NCBI RefSeq assembly: GCF_047496725.1 | Contig: NC_132982.1 | Location: forward strand, 5,239,501-5,303,500 | Length of the DNA stretch: 64,000 nucleotides | Reading direction: 5' to 3' | Source of the DNA: Anoplolepis gracilipes | Lineage: Eukaryota > Arthropoda > Insecta > Hymenoptera > Formicidae | Shown: piece after piece, positions 41,104 to 54,172 of the stretch | How the letters are laid out: every line of letters starts with the position of its first letter | Numbering within the stretch: the first letter of the stretch is position 1 | Translations under genes and position numbers: made by a program | The notes under the pieces: model-generated | The model's database searches: none | The model's input: the letters and a program-made list of their open reading frames with translations, nothing else | Told to the model about the DNA's origin: nothing

Positions 41104-42873
41104 GGTCGACAGGGCCTTGTAATTTGCCGCTCCTTAATTAACTTATCCATGAAACGACGTCGGGCGCGCGTCGCCTCGCCTCGCTTTGCCTTGCCTTGCC
41201 TCGTCCCCGAGTCCGACGTTGTATTGTTAGTAACTTTCCCCGTGAAACGGACATGTTTAATAAAGCCCCGGCGTTGATTGTATAAATTATTCCTAACGTT
41301 TAGCAGGATAACGCCTTTCGCATCGACACGTCCGACACTCTTGCGAGTGTCACAGAAATTTTGCAGCCATGTTTAACCCACACATGAAATATCTCCGAGT
41401 CTTTTCGACGCTCAAAAGCGAAAATACCGTGTTAAATAGATGTAAACCAACGTAATAATATTTTGCGTTATAAAAAAAAAAATTCTAGATCTTATTCCAG
41501 ATTTTAAACACACGTTCCAGAAATATTCCTACTTAGAATTCCTATTTAAATACTATTATCGTTTTCTCTTCTCAGCCTCCCAAGTTGCAATGAAAAAGAG
41601 ATATTTGAAATAGTATATTTACAGAAACGCTGCAATTCAAGATATCATTAGTGACGTTTAACTGTTTGACTTTCGCTCTTCACTCTACACATACATACCT
41701 ATAACCTGTAGTACTATATTTATAGAGCATTATGCGACTCTGTGTCTGCCTCTTTGTAAATATATTCAAGATGTGCACGCGCCAAAATCATAAATAATAC
41801 TGCACGATACTTGATATCTATATCTACATATTTAACAACACGGTTGGCGAGATGAAACGTGGGCGAATCCGAGCAGAAAGTCAGGAGCGCTGCTTCGAGA
41901 AAACGATTATGCCCAATTGTGTGGAATGAAGCGTGTCACTCGCGATTAACCTCATCGAGGTTGTATATTTTCTAATGTAGTTTCTTTTCTCTTATTACGA
42001 TTTTGAAATAAAATATTAGATTTATACGTACGCGCCACATACAATTTCGACACATACATATATATGTATAAGCAATAGAGATTCCGTTATCTTGAAAGAA
42101 GGAAGCATTTCTCTCCGGATTTAAATCCCAATTTTCCAATCCCTATTTTCTCGATTCTATTTTCTTTCGAGAGTTTCTCTTGGCGTTTGTTTTGCTTATC
42201 TCGCCGTAGGGCACAGAATTATCAAACGATTTAACACTCGCCGGAACCGATTTACCCGGGCTGCTTACCGCCGGGCGTTGCATTAATCAGATTAAAGTCT
42301 ATTCGGTGTCCCGGTAACCAACGGCGCGAGGGCGAAACGACTTTATCAACGACTTTATCAGGATAATCGAACGGAATCGCCTGACCGAACGGAGCCGCTC
42401 GCATTGTACATCTGACGAAGTGCCGGGCCATCGAACGACGAGCCTGACGAAGTGACTATTTCCGGCGCCGTACGTTGGCCCCGTAAATCACAATCGACAG
42501 AGCCAACCAATTCGGTATCCGTAAAAATTGCGACTCCTTTCCGCGTAGAGAGAAAAAGCCTCGATAGTGGCATTATTCGCGTCGCGCGACTACCGTTCTA
42601 AAGATGGGATCCGAAGCGAGCCATTGTACGAAGAGTAGTAGTAGTATAGGTCAATAACAGTAAAAGAGTTCGACGGATATACCATTCTTCGTTTATAGTT
42701 TTTCTCGAAGAAAAGAGAATCCAAAATCTTACGTCGTTTCAATAATCATGATTTTGTGCCAGAAATATATTTCAAGATATTAAAAAAATCTAATTCTTAA
42801 TTCTTTGCAGTTGTAAATTGCAGTACAAATTAAATTCTTAACAAATTTAAGTTGTAGAAAATTTTGCATTTAA

Positions 42874-42897
42874 CGTGCGTGCGTGCGTGCGTGCGTG
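42874..42897. repeat. (CGTG)n tetramer repeat
   Basis: Five or more CGTG units run on into GT repeats. The tract is alternating purine-pyrimidine. Confidence 0.95.
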
Positions 42898-45800
42898 TGT
42901 ACGTGTGTAACATGTTTTATTTTTTATTAAAATATACATTACACATACGTGATGAGATATTTGAAATTTTAAAAATATCTCCCTTATCATTTTTTTCTAA
43001 TCTTCACTTAATTTTTGTAAGATTCGGATCGGTGATAAATAGATTCAAATTCATTTATAAAATTGATTCTTGGTGTTCAGTCACATCGTAGGAAATTAAA
43101 TGTCAGATCGCATCGCAATATTACGGACGTTTTAAATTATAAAGACTTATAACATCGAATATACTGTATTAAGCAAAATTGAGATTAAATTTGTAGCATT
43201 CGAGCAACTCTTCGATAAGAACGAGCGCAGAATATTGAGTTCGTAAAGAAAATGAACCTTTTGTCAAACTGTGCATTGTATTGATCTGCAGTCGTTGAAT
43301 CTCGCAAAAGTAAGCGAAATTAAATAACGAGAGATGTCATAACAAAGATGTATAAAAATGTTATAAACGCTTTATTTAATTGTAATTAAAATTTAATTAA
43401 ATTTTATATAATATAGGATTAATAGTCCCAATTTCATTATCTCCGATTTCGTAGCATTTCAAAACACACATCACATTTCGATAAAAAATTCTTTTGCTTT
43501 TAAATGCTTTTATATTTTCTCTATAAATTTCATTATGTAATTAAATATAACTTTAAGTTTTTAAATTCTGCTTTAGAAACTGAAGCTCGAGTAACGAATG
43601 AGTAGAGAGCTTTGGGATATAAAATGAGATTCATCGTAGTTTCAAGTTTCTTTATCACAATTTATACTATATAATCAATCCGACATCACGTTGCTGCTTA
43701 CATAGTAGAATCGACGAGAGAATACCTCGTATTTCTCGCTTGTTACAGCGAGTTTTCCTTCTCAAAAAGACATTAGAATGATAAGACGCGGAAGAAAACT
43801 TATTATTATTTCTCCCTTCTCGCAACGTCGATAGCTGCAAACACACTTTCGACATAAGATGATGCGTTATATCTCGCAAAATATAATATATCAGTTCATT
43901 AGAGCTTCCATCTTCCATCTTCACGTTTACCGCCCTTTTTATTCCGTTGGTTCCGCCGGGGCTGTATGATCTACGTTCGTGTAATCTGCACGTTAACTTC
44001 TGCGCGTAAATTGCGACTTGATATCATGTACTTTTTATGGTATCCAGCTGTTCCGTGACCGGGCTAATTGCCGCAAAAAATATGCAGTGTCCTGCGTCAT
44101 CGTCGACCGATGCGCTTTCAATTCTAACGTACGCTAGAGATCAAAAGGGTTTATTGGGGTCATTGGAAAAGTCTCGACCTGATTTTTCGGTTAATTTCAA
44201 CGGACGTTATTTCAACAGAGCTTCAATTTAACGCTTAACTGAAAAGATATTTTTGTGAGAGAAATTTTCAGGATATATTCTTTTAAAATTATAAGTACGG
44301 GTCAGTGCTTGTGTTTGCGTACCACCAACAAAATTCTGATTTTTACCAAAAATACTGATCATGTCGGAAAAAAATTTGTTTAAATTAATATAATATAAAT
44401 AAATGCTCTCAATGTTGTTTCAACCCGCATCCAAACTATTGTTAAATTTCCATGCATTTACAGAAACAAGTCAAATACATACGTTCGATGAAAACAACGC
44501 CGTTCGTTTCATGAAATTATTTTATCGCGCTCGAGAAAAATACGAAATAATTCATCTGATGTGGCGTCGATCTTGCGTTCCTCTTGTGTCCATTCGATTG
44601 CAATGTCAAGAACTACCAGTTCGCTATATAAAATCTGCCAAATACGCGATGTGTCAAAACTTTCACGAGTAAATAATAAAGAAGTTTGTACGAGCTTAAA
44701 CGTCAATTTCGTTATCTTTGATGATAAAATATATAACGATGTTTTTTTCTTAAAAGTAAAAGTATAAATAAAAAAAAAACTATTCATAAAATAATAACTC
44801 ATAAGAAATTTATAAACAAAATCTCTCTATCTCTCTCTTATGTTATTTAAGACAGGAATTGAGCAATATATACATATATAAAACTTTCTCGCTCTAAGAA
44901 ACAAAGAGATTCGCGAAATTGTTAATGTAACGTAAATAAATAATATTATACCGAGCTCTCGCGTATAATAAATTAGACTCAATTTACACTGCTATAGTTA
45001 CGGTAAGTAACGTGCAAATTTAATATGAAAACCGACATATACTTAAATATGTAATTTTGTTTTATATTATTCTCCTTCACAAAATTTTCAATATAAAATA
45101 TATAAATTAATGTGAGGCATAATATTTTTATACATTTTGTCTAACAAATGTGAGTAAGGGCATATCTCTCCAAGATATTAAGTCGAGACTAAAATTGATA
45201 ATCTCATTAGACACAGAAAGTCCCAGAGGGTTCGTACCAGGGGGTAATAGAAAAGGGATTGGAGGTCAGTAGGTGGGTATTAGAGGGAAACGGGAAGTAG
45301 CAGATACACACACCGCCGAATGGAAAATGGCGTATCCAGAAACTCGGTCGACCCTTATCACGCCTGGCAGTAAATCCACGCTCCGGCTTTAATCCCGTTT
45401 AAATAGTAATTAATACGTTCAAGTTATCACGGTAACCAATGTAATTTAAAGACGCACCGTGTGCGCAAATCCTTGCTCGACCAATGAAGCATTCAAGAAA
45501 CTTGGAGAGGATTTTAATCCGAGCCCCTTCGCGTTTTACACGTTTCTCTCGTAATATAAACCGTCTTCTCAAACTCGACTCGGTAGAACTTTTATTTTAC
45601 GCGAAAACGAGATTTAAGCTAGATAAACCGACACTGCTTTCGGACACTTGATAAAATGTAACGTAAACGCTGCAACAAATAATTATACCCTATCAATATG
45701 GGCAACGAAAAACGGAAAACGTGATATTGCATTTTATCAAAGTGTAAAACGCGATATGCCGATGGAAAATTTGTTTTTGCGAGATCACAGCTGAAATCGA

Positions 45801-46831
45801 ACAAATAGCATCGTTTCATCCAATTTGACAAAAAGTAATACGAAAAGTGATACCATTGCATCAATGATATTGAAAAAAAAAAAAATAAATAAATAAATTA
45901 CATAACACTTTTGTAACTTGTCCAATATAAACGTTATATGTATAGTTGAATCGCGTTAATCATTTCACGTCACATTCTTCTATTTATTCTATACTATTCA
46001 TTCTTGCTATTTACAATTGCTGTCTATTATGATTTTTCAAAGATAATTTTGAAATCTTCGTTTTCCTGGATTAAAGAAGCGTTTTTATGCCGTCAAACAC
46101 TTTCGTTACGCTCTTTACGCTCTAAAACACTCTTTATACTCTGAGATGACGATTAACTTTGAGTAAAAGGTCCGCGAATTCGTTCCGCTTACATACAAAA
46201 GCGATACCGTGCACTTACGCTTTTATTAGCGCAGCATTCTCTCGAAATGTGATTCAGTCAGCTTTCGCAATATGCGGCGGATGGCAACGCCACACATGAC
46301 GGTATCGCGCTCCAAAGTCGGTAATTATGCATTGACTGTTTAATGGATGTAATGCAGACGAGCCACGCTGCGGATGCACGATGCATGAGCTTCTCGGCTT
46401 GCGGTAACTTGGCTTCGCATTGATGTGTTTGCGTAACGAGGAACGCACAATCGCGAGCTTTAAAGCTCTATTTCAAGTTTCAAAGTTACGGAATCTTTTG
46501 CAGGAATCTTAAATTAATTAGAGTTTAATAATATTTAAATAATGAAAACTTTTATAAAAATATACGTGGTACTTAAGTGTATTTTTCTTGCGTCTTTGAA
46601 TTCTCGTATTGCGTGGAATAAATTTCACAAGGTTTTTGCACATTATGTCGTAATCCTTTGCGTACCTAAGTGAACCTTTTTACAGGCATATTATTAAGCT
46701 AACTGTTACATCGCTCGTGGGTTATACTTTTTTAAAGGCGGTCAGTTTGCCGAGAGATCCGAGCGAACGCATCGAAAACTCGAGAAACTCCCTTTGAAAT
46801 GTGGAATTTTGACTTGGCAAATGGTACTTAC

Positions 46832-46842
46832 TCCAGGCCCAT
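46832..46842 (-). CDS. Putative start exon of a secreted/membrane protein gene (coding part)
   Basis: Read on the minus strand, this is ATG GGC CTG GA followed at once by a strong donor (GTAAGTACC), giving Met-Gly-Leu plus two bases of a fourth codon. The context AATT-ATG-G is acceptable for initiation. The leftover GA needs a partner exon that begins with a single base completing the codon. The acceptor at 31643 supplies G, making GAG (Glu) and running straight into the basic and hydrophobic part of a signal peptide. That phase match is what decided this start; without splicing the ATG frame stops at the next codon (TAA in the donor). The match alone has a one-in-three chance, so the support is the match together with donor strength and the kind of peptide produced. 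The intron to the next exon would be about 15.2 kb. Function is not recognised beyond being an N-terminus. Confidence 0.4.
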
Positions 46843-46933
46843 AATTCGAGGTCCGGCGCAGCGGTGCGTTTTGTGATAAAACTTTTTATAAATCCCACGG
46901 TGCTTTTAGCAGTGCGCGGAAAAATCACATCAC
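46843..46933 (-). other. Possible 5' leader of the start exon
   Basis: On the minus strand the 91 bases before the ATG can be read in two ways. An acceptor-like site (TTTTGCGCGGCGCAG) would start an internal leader exon at 46933, giving a 102-nt exon. Alternatively, the TATA-like box at 46890-46881 lies 48 bases before the ATG and would give a very short leader made by a local promoter. The sequence does not decide between them. Confidence 0.2.
46881..46890 (-). promoter_or_regulatory. TATA-like box upstream of the putative start exon
   Basis: The minus strand reads TATAAAAAGT, 48 bases before the proposed ATG. A transcript starting about 30 bases downstream would have a leader of under 20 bases, which is short. 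No clear arthropod initiator (TCAGT) follows, so this is a weak call in an AT-rich genome. Confidence 0.15.
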
Positions 46934-47398
46934 TGCGCCGCGCAAAATAAACTAGTGGTACATTACTCAACTTGAGTTACAAAGGTAAGCGAATGAGACT
47001 CGTTTCAGAAGCAGTTACAGGTCGCAGCGCACGAGTTAAGATATGTCGATTTTGCGCAAAAAACGGAAAGAAAAAGAGAATTCACCGCGTGACGGAATAT
47101 TACCGCGATACCGTCGCCGCGACGGCGTCTCGTATCTGCGGGACGATTGAAAAGTGAAATAAGGCGAATATAGAGGGAGAAATATCTCGGGTATAGAATT
47201 TTCAAACTTTCCTTCGAGAATAATGTTGCGATCCTCGGCGTTATTTCGCGACCGCGTGAAACAAGTCGGATAACTACAATTCACATCGGAGCGTTCTTTC
47301 CCGCAGGCATTTCCTTGCAGTTCCCGAGAGACCAACGCACGCGTACACGGAGAGATTAATTGGCGCACGATTTAATGATTTCGACCTCTTACTTACAA

Positions 47399-47418
47399 GA
47401 GAGAGAGAGAGAGAGAGA
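47399..47418. repeat. (GA)10
   Basis: Dinucleotide repeat. Confidence 0.95.
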
Positions 47419-47511
47419 AAGCACGACTGGGGCTAATTATTCTCCATCTACTTCGAGGTCGACACTCAAATTTCGCGGTTCGTGAAGAACGAGATGATAG
47501 GTCGACCTGTA

Positions 47512-47532
47512 TCCTCTCCTCTCCTCTCCTCC
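47512..47532. repeat. CTCCT pentamer repeat
   Basis: Four TCCTC units. Confidence 0.9.
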
Positions 47533-48390
47533 GCTCTTCCTCCTCGTCGCAGGTGTTAATTAGCAGTTTCGTACCGTGTGGCTTAATTGAGAGTGATCCG
47601 AGTTGCGGACAACCACTTATTATTCAAGATTTTCTTGTAATGAGACATCCGCCTATCTCTTTCTTTTTCTCTAAATTAATAAGAGAAATCATAAAAACTA
47701 TAGCAAATTCTATAATCGATCTGACATTTTCATTCGTAACTAACAATATCGAAACATTGTTAGTTTTATAAGCGAGTAAAACGAAAAGTCATTTGCCAAG
47801 TATCGTGAATACAAATTTTCGACTTCATTTAATTTCATTTTTAAGATAATAATAACTTGTGCTTTCCATCTCCTCCGTTACAAGATGCGTCAAAATATGA
47901 TGGCTGATCGATATGAACGAGTTGCGCGACTATAATGGAATTCAATGGCATCAACGTTCGTAGTTCGAGTAATGAACCGAGCGAACTGTATGACTACTCT
48001 ACGTAACGCGAGCGTTACATTGGAAACATCAAACGCGGCGTGTTAGCGGCAGATATTGAAAATGGATATTAAATTTTCAATGTCAGAGGCGGATGTTATT
48101 CGACCGGAAACAACTGCGAATCGAATTGGACGCGCGCGATGACCGGGTCTTTACCCGATAGGGAGACAGACGCAACCCGCGCGTCGAGCAGTGGCCCCCT
48201 CTCGTTAATCCGATAAAAACTCATTATGAAAATGTCAATGGCAAAACTTTACAAGCCACAGAAGATCCGTCGGCGTTTTTGTATCGTTAACGAGAGGAAA
48301 TAACGTCGTTATTTGACGACAATCGCGTGTAAGCATGTGTGTATGTGATACCTCAAAAATATATAATGTTAAACGACAAAACTAAAATGA

Positions 48391-48995
48391 TGCTACTGTA
48401 TCGAATTCTAATACTTAATATATAAATAAATCGGACAAAGTACATACCTGGTTCGATAAACTGTTGTATCGACACGCTTACGAGTCGTTGATTGTCAGGT
48501 ATAAAAGTCAATGATCGCGTCTGGCATCTCCTATACGTTTGTCGCGACCGCCTTTTAAAAATTAATTAATGAGACGCCAATTAATGTGAAGCGACTTGCG
48601 TCGCTTGAGAATCATCACGCAAATGATAAGGTCCTCGTGTATAAGCATCAGCTTGTTATACACTGTCCGAAAGCAAATGCCAAATTTTGCGACATTTAAC
48701 GCATAAGTTTATGAAAACACTTATTACAATTAAATATATTCAATTAATCGCTACTAATGAATCGCGTTAATCACGAGTCGTAATAGTGGTAAAGTAATAC
48801 GTCTTATACGGAGAGTGACTTATAACGTAACCTTCTGACTCGAGAGTCGTCGTATGAATGACAAGGTCTAGAGGCCACGGCGCGCAAACAATACCGAGCT
48901 TACGTCGCAAAAAATAAACAAAGCGAGCGCTCCGAATTTTTCAAAGTATAGAATGTACTGGCTTATTATCTCGCGTAATAACATTAAATCTATAT
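48391..48995. repeat. Dispersed repeat, copy B (head plus one unit)
   Basis: It is in the same orientation as copy A, about 10.9 kb away. The head covers about 48391-48780 and the single unit about 48781-48995. Homology ends in ACATTAAATCTATATTCAATTG, just where the inverted-repeat element at 49020 begins. That suggests a junction or insertion there. Divergence from copy A points to an old duplication or an element family with several copies. Confidence 0.75.
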
Positions 48996-49240
48996 TCAAT
49001 TGTACATGTACATAAATTAAATTTACAGTTAAAATTTCACATGTAAAAATTTCATATAAAATTGTGAATATAATAAATTCTTGATATTTATTATTATATA
49101 ATATTAAAAAATGTTGAAGATTTTTTACTCATATTTATTGTATATACATATGAGAAAGTAAAAAAATAAAAATAAAATTGTAAATTATAGTAAATATATT
49201 ATTATAAATGTAAAAATAATATTAAAATAAAATACAAAAC

Positions 49241-49243
<3 letters not shown>

Positions 49244-49287
<44 letters not shown>
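49244..49287. repeat. (TA)22 inside the inverted-repeat element
   Basis: Dinucleotide repeat lying between the arms of the 49020-49794 element. Confidence 0.95.
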
Positions 49288-49292
<5 letters not shown>

Positions 49293-49396
49293 CACATATA
49301 ACTAAAAAGAATAAAAATAAAAATGTAAAAATATTAAAAAGAAAACTTTAATTATATCTATAACTTACACCAGTAAAAACATGCGCTTTCAAAGGA

Positions 49397-49594
49397 TTAC
49401 GTCAATTCTCTGACATGTTCGAAGCATGCTGCACGGAATCCGTTCTGTAGCGGCTTACGAAACATGTCGGAATTTACGATCGACGCGATGCAGCATACGA
49501 AAATCGGTTTATCTATGCGTTCCATAAGTGCATTCAGTGTAGCGTTCATATTTGGCCAATGGTCGCTTGTAACCAATAATGTATCATTGATCAT
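49397..49594 (-). CDS. 65-codon open frame inside the inverted-repeat element; unknown
   Basis: The frame starts MINDTLLVTSDHWPNMNATL and ends with ...HVRELT before TAA. It occupies a GC-richer island within a very AT-rich element, and its amino-acid composition is balanced, without low complexity. Frames of this length are common by chance in this window, so location and composition are the only support. It could be a captured fragment of a host exon or a remnant of an element protein. No family is recognised. A donor-like GTAAGTTAT follows just after the stop on the same strand. Confidence 0.2.
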   Translation of the reverse strand: MINDTLLVTSDHWPNMNATLNALMERIDKPIFVCCIASIVNSDMFRKPLQNGFRAACFEHVRELT

Positions 49595-52500
49595 ATATTC
49601 AGCCCATTACCAACTAACTCTTATGTGAAATTAATATTTGACTCTAATGTTGATTTGAAAATGTCCTGAAACACAATTCACAATCTTTTTAAATACTTTT
49701 TAATTTTACATAATAATAAATATCAAGAATTTATTATATAGATATGAAATTTTATATGAAATTTTTGCACGTAAAGTTTTAATTGTAATTTTCATAATTT
49801 ATCGTAAATAAAAATAAACAGATCCGTCTCGTTAAAATAAAATAAAATAAAAAATTGTTCTCGCGCATTTCTTTCACGACTTGACGCAAGTCTATCTACG
49901 GTCAATCTAAACACACGGGGGGAGAATATTGGCGGATAAATATACGTAGACAATCTCCTGCCGTCACTAGAGCGACGGAAGCGATTTGTCAGGCGCGAAA
50001 TATTCGCGCGATAAATCCGCGCGCGGCCGAACTGCAATTTTGATTTTCGAGAATGCGGCTTGTCAGCCGGTTAGGATGGATCGCATCGAAAAGTTCACGC
50101 CTGGGGACGAAATATCCATTTCGAACTAATTCCGCATGTACAAATCCAATCTGCGGCCGAATAAAACTGCCACCGTTCGCGGCATCCGTGGCATGTCGCG
50201 TTGACGTATCGCCTTACGGTAAGTGCAATTCGTCTCGATCACTTAGAGCCGATACCGTTTGCGATAATGACATTGGTATCGCCGACAAGATATCGATCGG
50301 CTATCATTTTTCGTGCAAGATGGAAGAGACGCAAGTAGATATCGACAGCCGCGCGGAAATGCGCCCGATTAATATAGAGTTCTCGGTTTCCATCGCGTCA
50401 CTCGTTAATAACAGACGTCTAGCTGAACGTAGAAATGACTTTTTTCCAATGAAAAATGTGTGTAATACAACTGTTACAGATACTTATCGAAACTTAAAAC
50501 TCCGTATCTCTCACCGAGGCTTTTAATGTAATCTATTTTATATTAAATTGTTCAAAATATTTTTATATTCCTACGTTAAAAATTATTTCTCACAGATTCA
50601 GCTATTTTTAATCAAATTAATTATTTGTTAATTGTATAATTAGTAGTATGATAATTTAATAATTATGTAATTGTATAATTAATTGTTTAATCGAATTGAT
50701 TATCAATTCTAATTCATGTTGAAAACTAAGAATATATACGTACATAATAGCTTCGCTATATGTATATACATATAAATTAATAATACTGTAAAAATGGTAT
50801 TGTAATAAAAAAATGTAAAGCGATTAATGATATTATTGCCGCTGCGTGATAATTAAAAATTGCAAATTTAGAAGATCCCCAGAGAAGGGGCCGGGGAGCA
50901 GATCGCACTAATTACAGCGCAATGTTCGCGCAATCGATCGTGACGCGACATTGTCGCGTTACGTCGCACGCGCGGAATTTCCGTATGCGAGACCATGTAT
51001 TCGCTGCTAGTTATGTAAAGCAGACACCGTTATGGCACAAAGGGAACGGATAAAGATTGCGCGACACGTCCCGGGCGATTTGCATGCGAATTTGGACAGA
51101 AGTCACGGGGCAGTCGCCGCGGGACTGATGTTGACGATGCGTTGTTGATGATGATGACGACGAGGAGGACAGCGATACTACGGGTAGTATCCCCCGGAAG
51201 GGGACGTCGCGTCGTGTCATCCGCGAATGACATTTCGGTCCTCCGGTAGATAACGGGCTTCCGTTTCTAGTGCTTCCTGCGAGCCTCCTGCGACGAAAAT
51301 GACAGATATATAATCCACCATACAGTGTATAGCTAACGGATAGTGGTATCTCTCGAGATAGAGTTGTCAAAGTGAATCCTGCCAAAGTATACACCAAAGG
51401 ATCTGCTGCCGAGCTGCATCGACAAAGACGAACCGCCGGCTGCCCGGTTCGCCGCAACTACAGGAAGTTACGCCGAAAAACACGGAAATCCCCGTAAGCT
51501 CCGTATCCGCAAGAGAACGACCGAATTTTCGGCAAGGATCAGCCGCAAAGTCGAAGCGATGCTTTTGGACGTGTTTGACGCACGAATGAACGGACTAGGG
51601 ATCCCGGGGATATAGATTGACCGTTCGTTTAATCAGGGAGAGATTGAACGATATATCGCGTATGTTACTGGTTATGAAGTTAATAGATTTTGAAAATAAA
51701 TATAACAACGGCAATAATGGATACGTCCGGCGATATAATGGATCAATTTAGACATTATCGTTATTAAATCTCTATTTAATAACTCGTAATAAGATAAATA
51801 TAGTAAATAATGGCCAAATGCAATTTTAATGTTACATTATTATGTAGCTGATAATGGTTGTACTAAATTACAGCAAATGTTATCAAATATTGTGTAATTG
51901 AATTCTGATAAATAATATTGACAAATATTATGTGTATCTATATGAGTAATTATAATAATAATGATGATGATAATAATAATGATTAAGAATGTAATTTAAT
52001 ATGAACAAAATCTATTCACTTACTCAAAATTTTTGAAACTCGATGATTTATATTCCGTTTTAGAAAATTGTCTGTACTAATGAGATATTGTCGAGACGAC
52101 GCAAATTATAATTTCAGAGATTCTAATCGCACGGATTAATATCTGATAGAAAAAGAAAGTGACTCGTCGTAAAAGTACAACGGTTTACGAGTAGATAAGT
52201 AAATTGCGCAGCAGGCTTCGATCTTTGCACAACCGAATCCAGTCGCTGAGTGGGAATATTAAAAGCAATACGTCGTGTTGACGTATCGGCTTGTCGAAAA
52301 TGCCGTCACGCCAACCACGAAAAGCAGATGTATAACGATGAAATACGAAGCTGTTCTCTCATAAATCCATGCGAGAAAATATGCGATCTTACAAGTTAGA
52401 CATGAATTTAATTAAAATGAAGAGCTTGCTTCAAGATTATTTGTCAATTGTCACAAATCCTCTTAAATACGTTCCAGCATCTTTAGTCGATTAAAATTAA

Positions 52501-53007
52501 GTGAGCAATTAAAACAAATAAAAAAAAAACAATTTATTCTTTTAGTAATACTTTATATTTTATATAAGAACATATGTGTGCACATTATATATTTAGATGT
52601 AATTTATTAGAAATACAACTGTGTAGTAAAATGGTAACTACAGAGCCATGCTTAAATGTTAAATGCGCAATATAAATGCGAGACGGGCGAATTAAAAGAG
52701 CGCCAAAGTGCCAGAGAAAACTTGAAAGAAAGCAAGAAGAGAAAATTTTTGCACTATATCTTTTTGCACTGTACCGACTACGCTTCTGGCTGGATATCTT
52801 TCTCGTATTTCTTAAAAGTAACGAAAAAACGCGGACACATTCGCATTAGGACAAGTCACTCGCTTGCGTGCATTTTCCAAACCCGTACATTAAAACCGAC
52901 TATAAATCCACGGTCTGGATTCAGCTCGCAAATTACCACGAACAAACGATGCCGTCCACTCTTGCGCCTCGATAAAATTTCGTGACCGCGACATGTGATA
53001 AAAATAT

Positions 53008-53027
53008 AAAAAAAAAAAAAAAAAAAA
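53008..53027. repeat. A20 run
   Basis: Homopolymer run. Confidence 0.95.
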
Positions 53028-53589
53028 GATGAGAGAGAAAAAAGTAAATTTTGTAGGAAAAAAAATATCTCGCGATATCAACGAAAAAAGACAAAATATT
53101 AAAAAATATAATCACGAAAAATTAATTAACAAATATATTGTATACATGCGTTTACATATAACACATGAATTTAAAATATAAAAGTTACAAATGCAAATTA
53201 ATTAGAAGAAAAAATAGAGTCTTTCGCATTGGCATCAAAGATAACATGTAAATAATAAATTAATAAGATACATACATATACGTAACAATAATAGAGATAA
53301 AATTATAACAAATTTTTCTGATCCAGAATCTTTGAGGACAATTAAAAAAGATCTAGATAAAAAAATAACATAGTTCACCCTGTTAACTTAATGACAGGAA
53401 AACAGAGAAATGGAAAATAAAAGGGCGAACACTTGTCGTTGTCGCGAATAAAGAGTCCGCGCCGTTGAACGATTTCAACACCGGGAGGGTAATTTAATCT
53501 ACCGTAGAATATTCAGTACCATCGGCACGCACATTCGTCGACCGTGTGTATTTACCAAGGACGGTCCACGCCGTGTGTTTAAACCGCAC

Positions 53590-53615
53590 GAGAGAGCGAG
53601 AGAGAGAGAGAGAGA
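53590..53615. repeat. (GA)n tract
   Basis: GA repeat with one GC interruption. Confidence 0.9.
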
Positions 53616-54128
53616 ATGTACATGTGAGAGTGTGTATGTATATGCACGGCACATGTTCACAACGCACTCCAGGTAACTAAGCGCGAGCGCGATTCCGGTT
53701 CGAATGCTCCGTGGAATTTGCGGGAGCGGGATGATATTCGGAGGTGGGCATCCCCGGCCACTTCATCCCTTTTATCCGTCTATCTATCTCCACGCTCGTC
53801 CGATCTCCGTCCGTTCTGCGCGCACGGATTTAATCCGCGGGGAATTTCTAGAGCGAGCCAGACGGCCCGAATTGGCGCACCTTTGAACTTGGAATCAGTG
53901 ATTATCGGCGCCTGCGATCGCCGAATTCGAATTCGCTCGATCAAAATGCGATAATGCCGTTACGCTTCAACCATACGGGTCGTGGACTGGTCGCTGGGTA
54001 CCATGACGTGGGGTGAGGTTTCAACCTTTCCGTAAGGTTATCGCGCTTGACACGACCTTTTCCTATCAAAGACCTTTAAGTAATTTTGGCAGACATGAAA
54101 TGTGTTTGAAGAGAACATATTTTCAGAG

Positions 54129-54172
54129 CTACGTTTTTTTTTTCTTTTTCTTTTTTTTTTTTTCTTTTTCTT
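54129..54172. repeat. T-rich pyrimidine tract
   Basis: T runs broken by single C bases. Confidence 0.9.

Larger units (their letters stand above)
31644..46831 (-). other. Inferred 15-kb intron
   Basis: This contains the tandem repeat array at 37520-39162, a 16-bp perfect hairpin at 40677-40713, a CpG-rich patch at 40840-41280 with a 16-nt palindrome, and TA microsatellites. Exon-like segments on the opposite strand at 34103-34151 and 40238-40339 are discussed as findings. Otherwise I see nothing that codes. Confidence 0.35.
49020..49794. mobile_element. Element with long terminal inverted repeats (non-autonomous DNA transposon candidate)
   Basis: The arm at 49020-49111 matches the reverse complement of 49681-49794 at about 85% by eye, including identical runs such as AAAAATTTCATATAAAATT and ATAATAAATTCTTGATATTT. 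Between the arms are a (TA)n tract at 49244-49287 and a more GC-rich block at 49380-49600 that carries a 65-codon frame. The length of about 775 bp and the long arms fit a foldback or MITE-like element. No clear target-site duplication was recognised and no transposase motif is visible. Confidence 0.55.

Noticed and set aside
50053..50526. 157-codon plus-strand open frame
   Set aside because: There is no recognisable domain, signal or repeat structure. One frame of this length is about what chance gives in a 64-kb window with local GC near 47%.
53694..53712. CCGGTTCGAATGCTCC resembling a T-arm
   Set aside because: The five-base stem does not pair and no other tRNA arms are found upstream.
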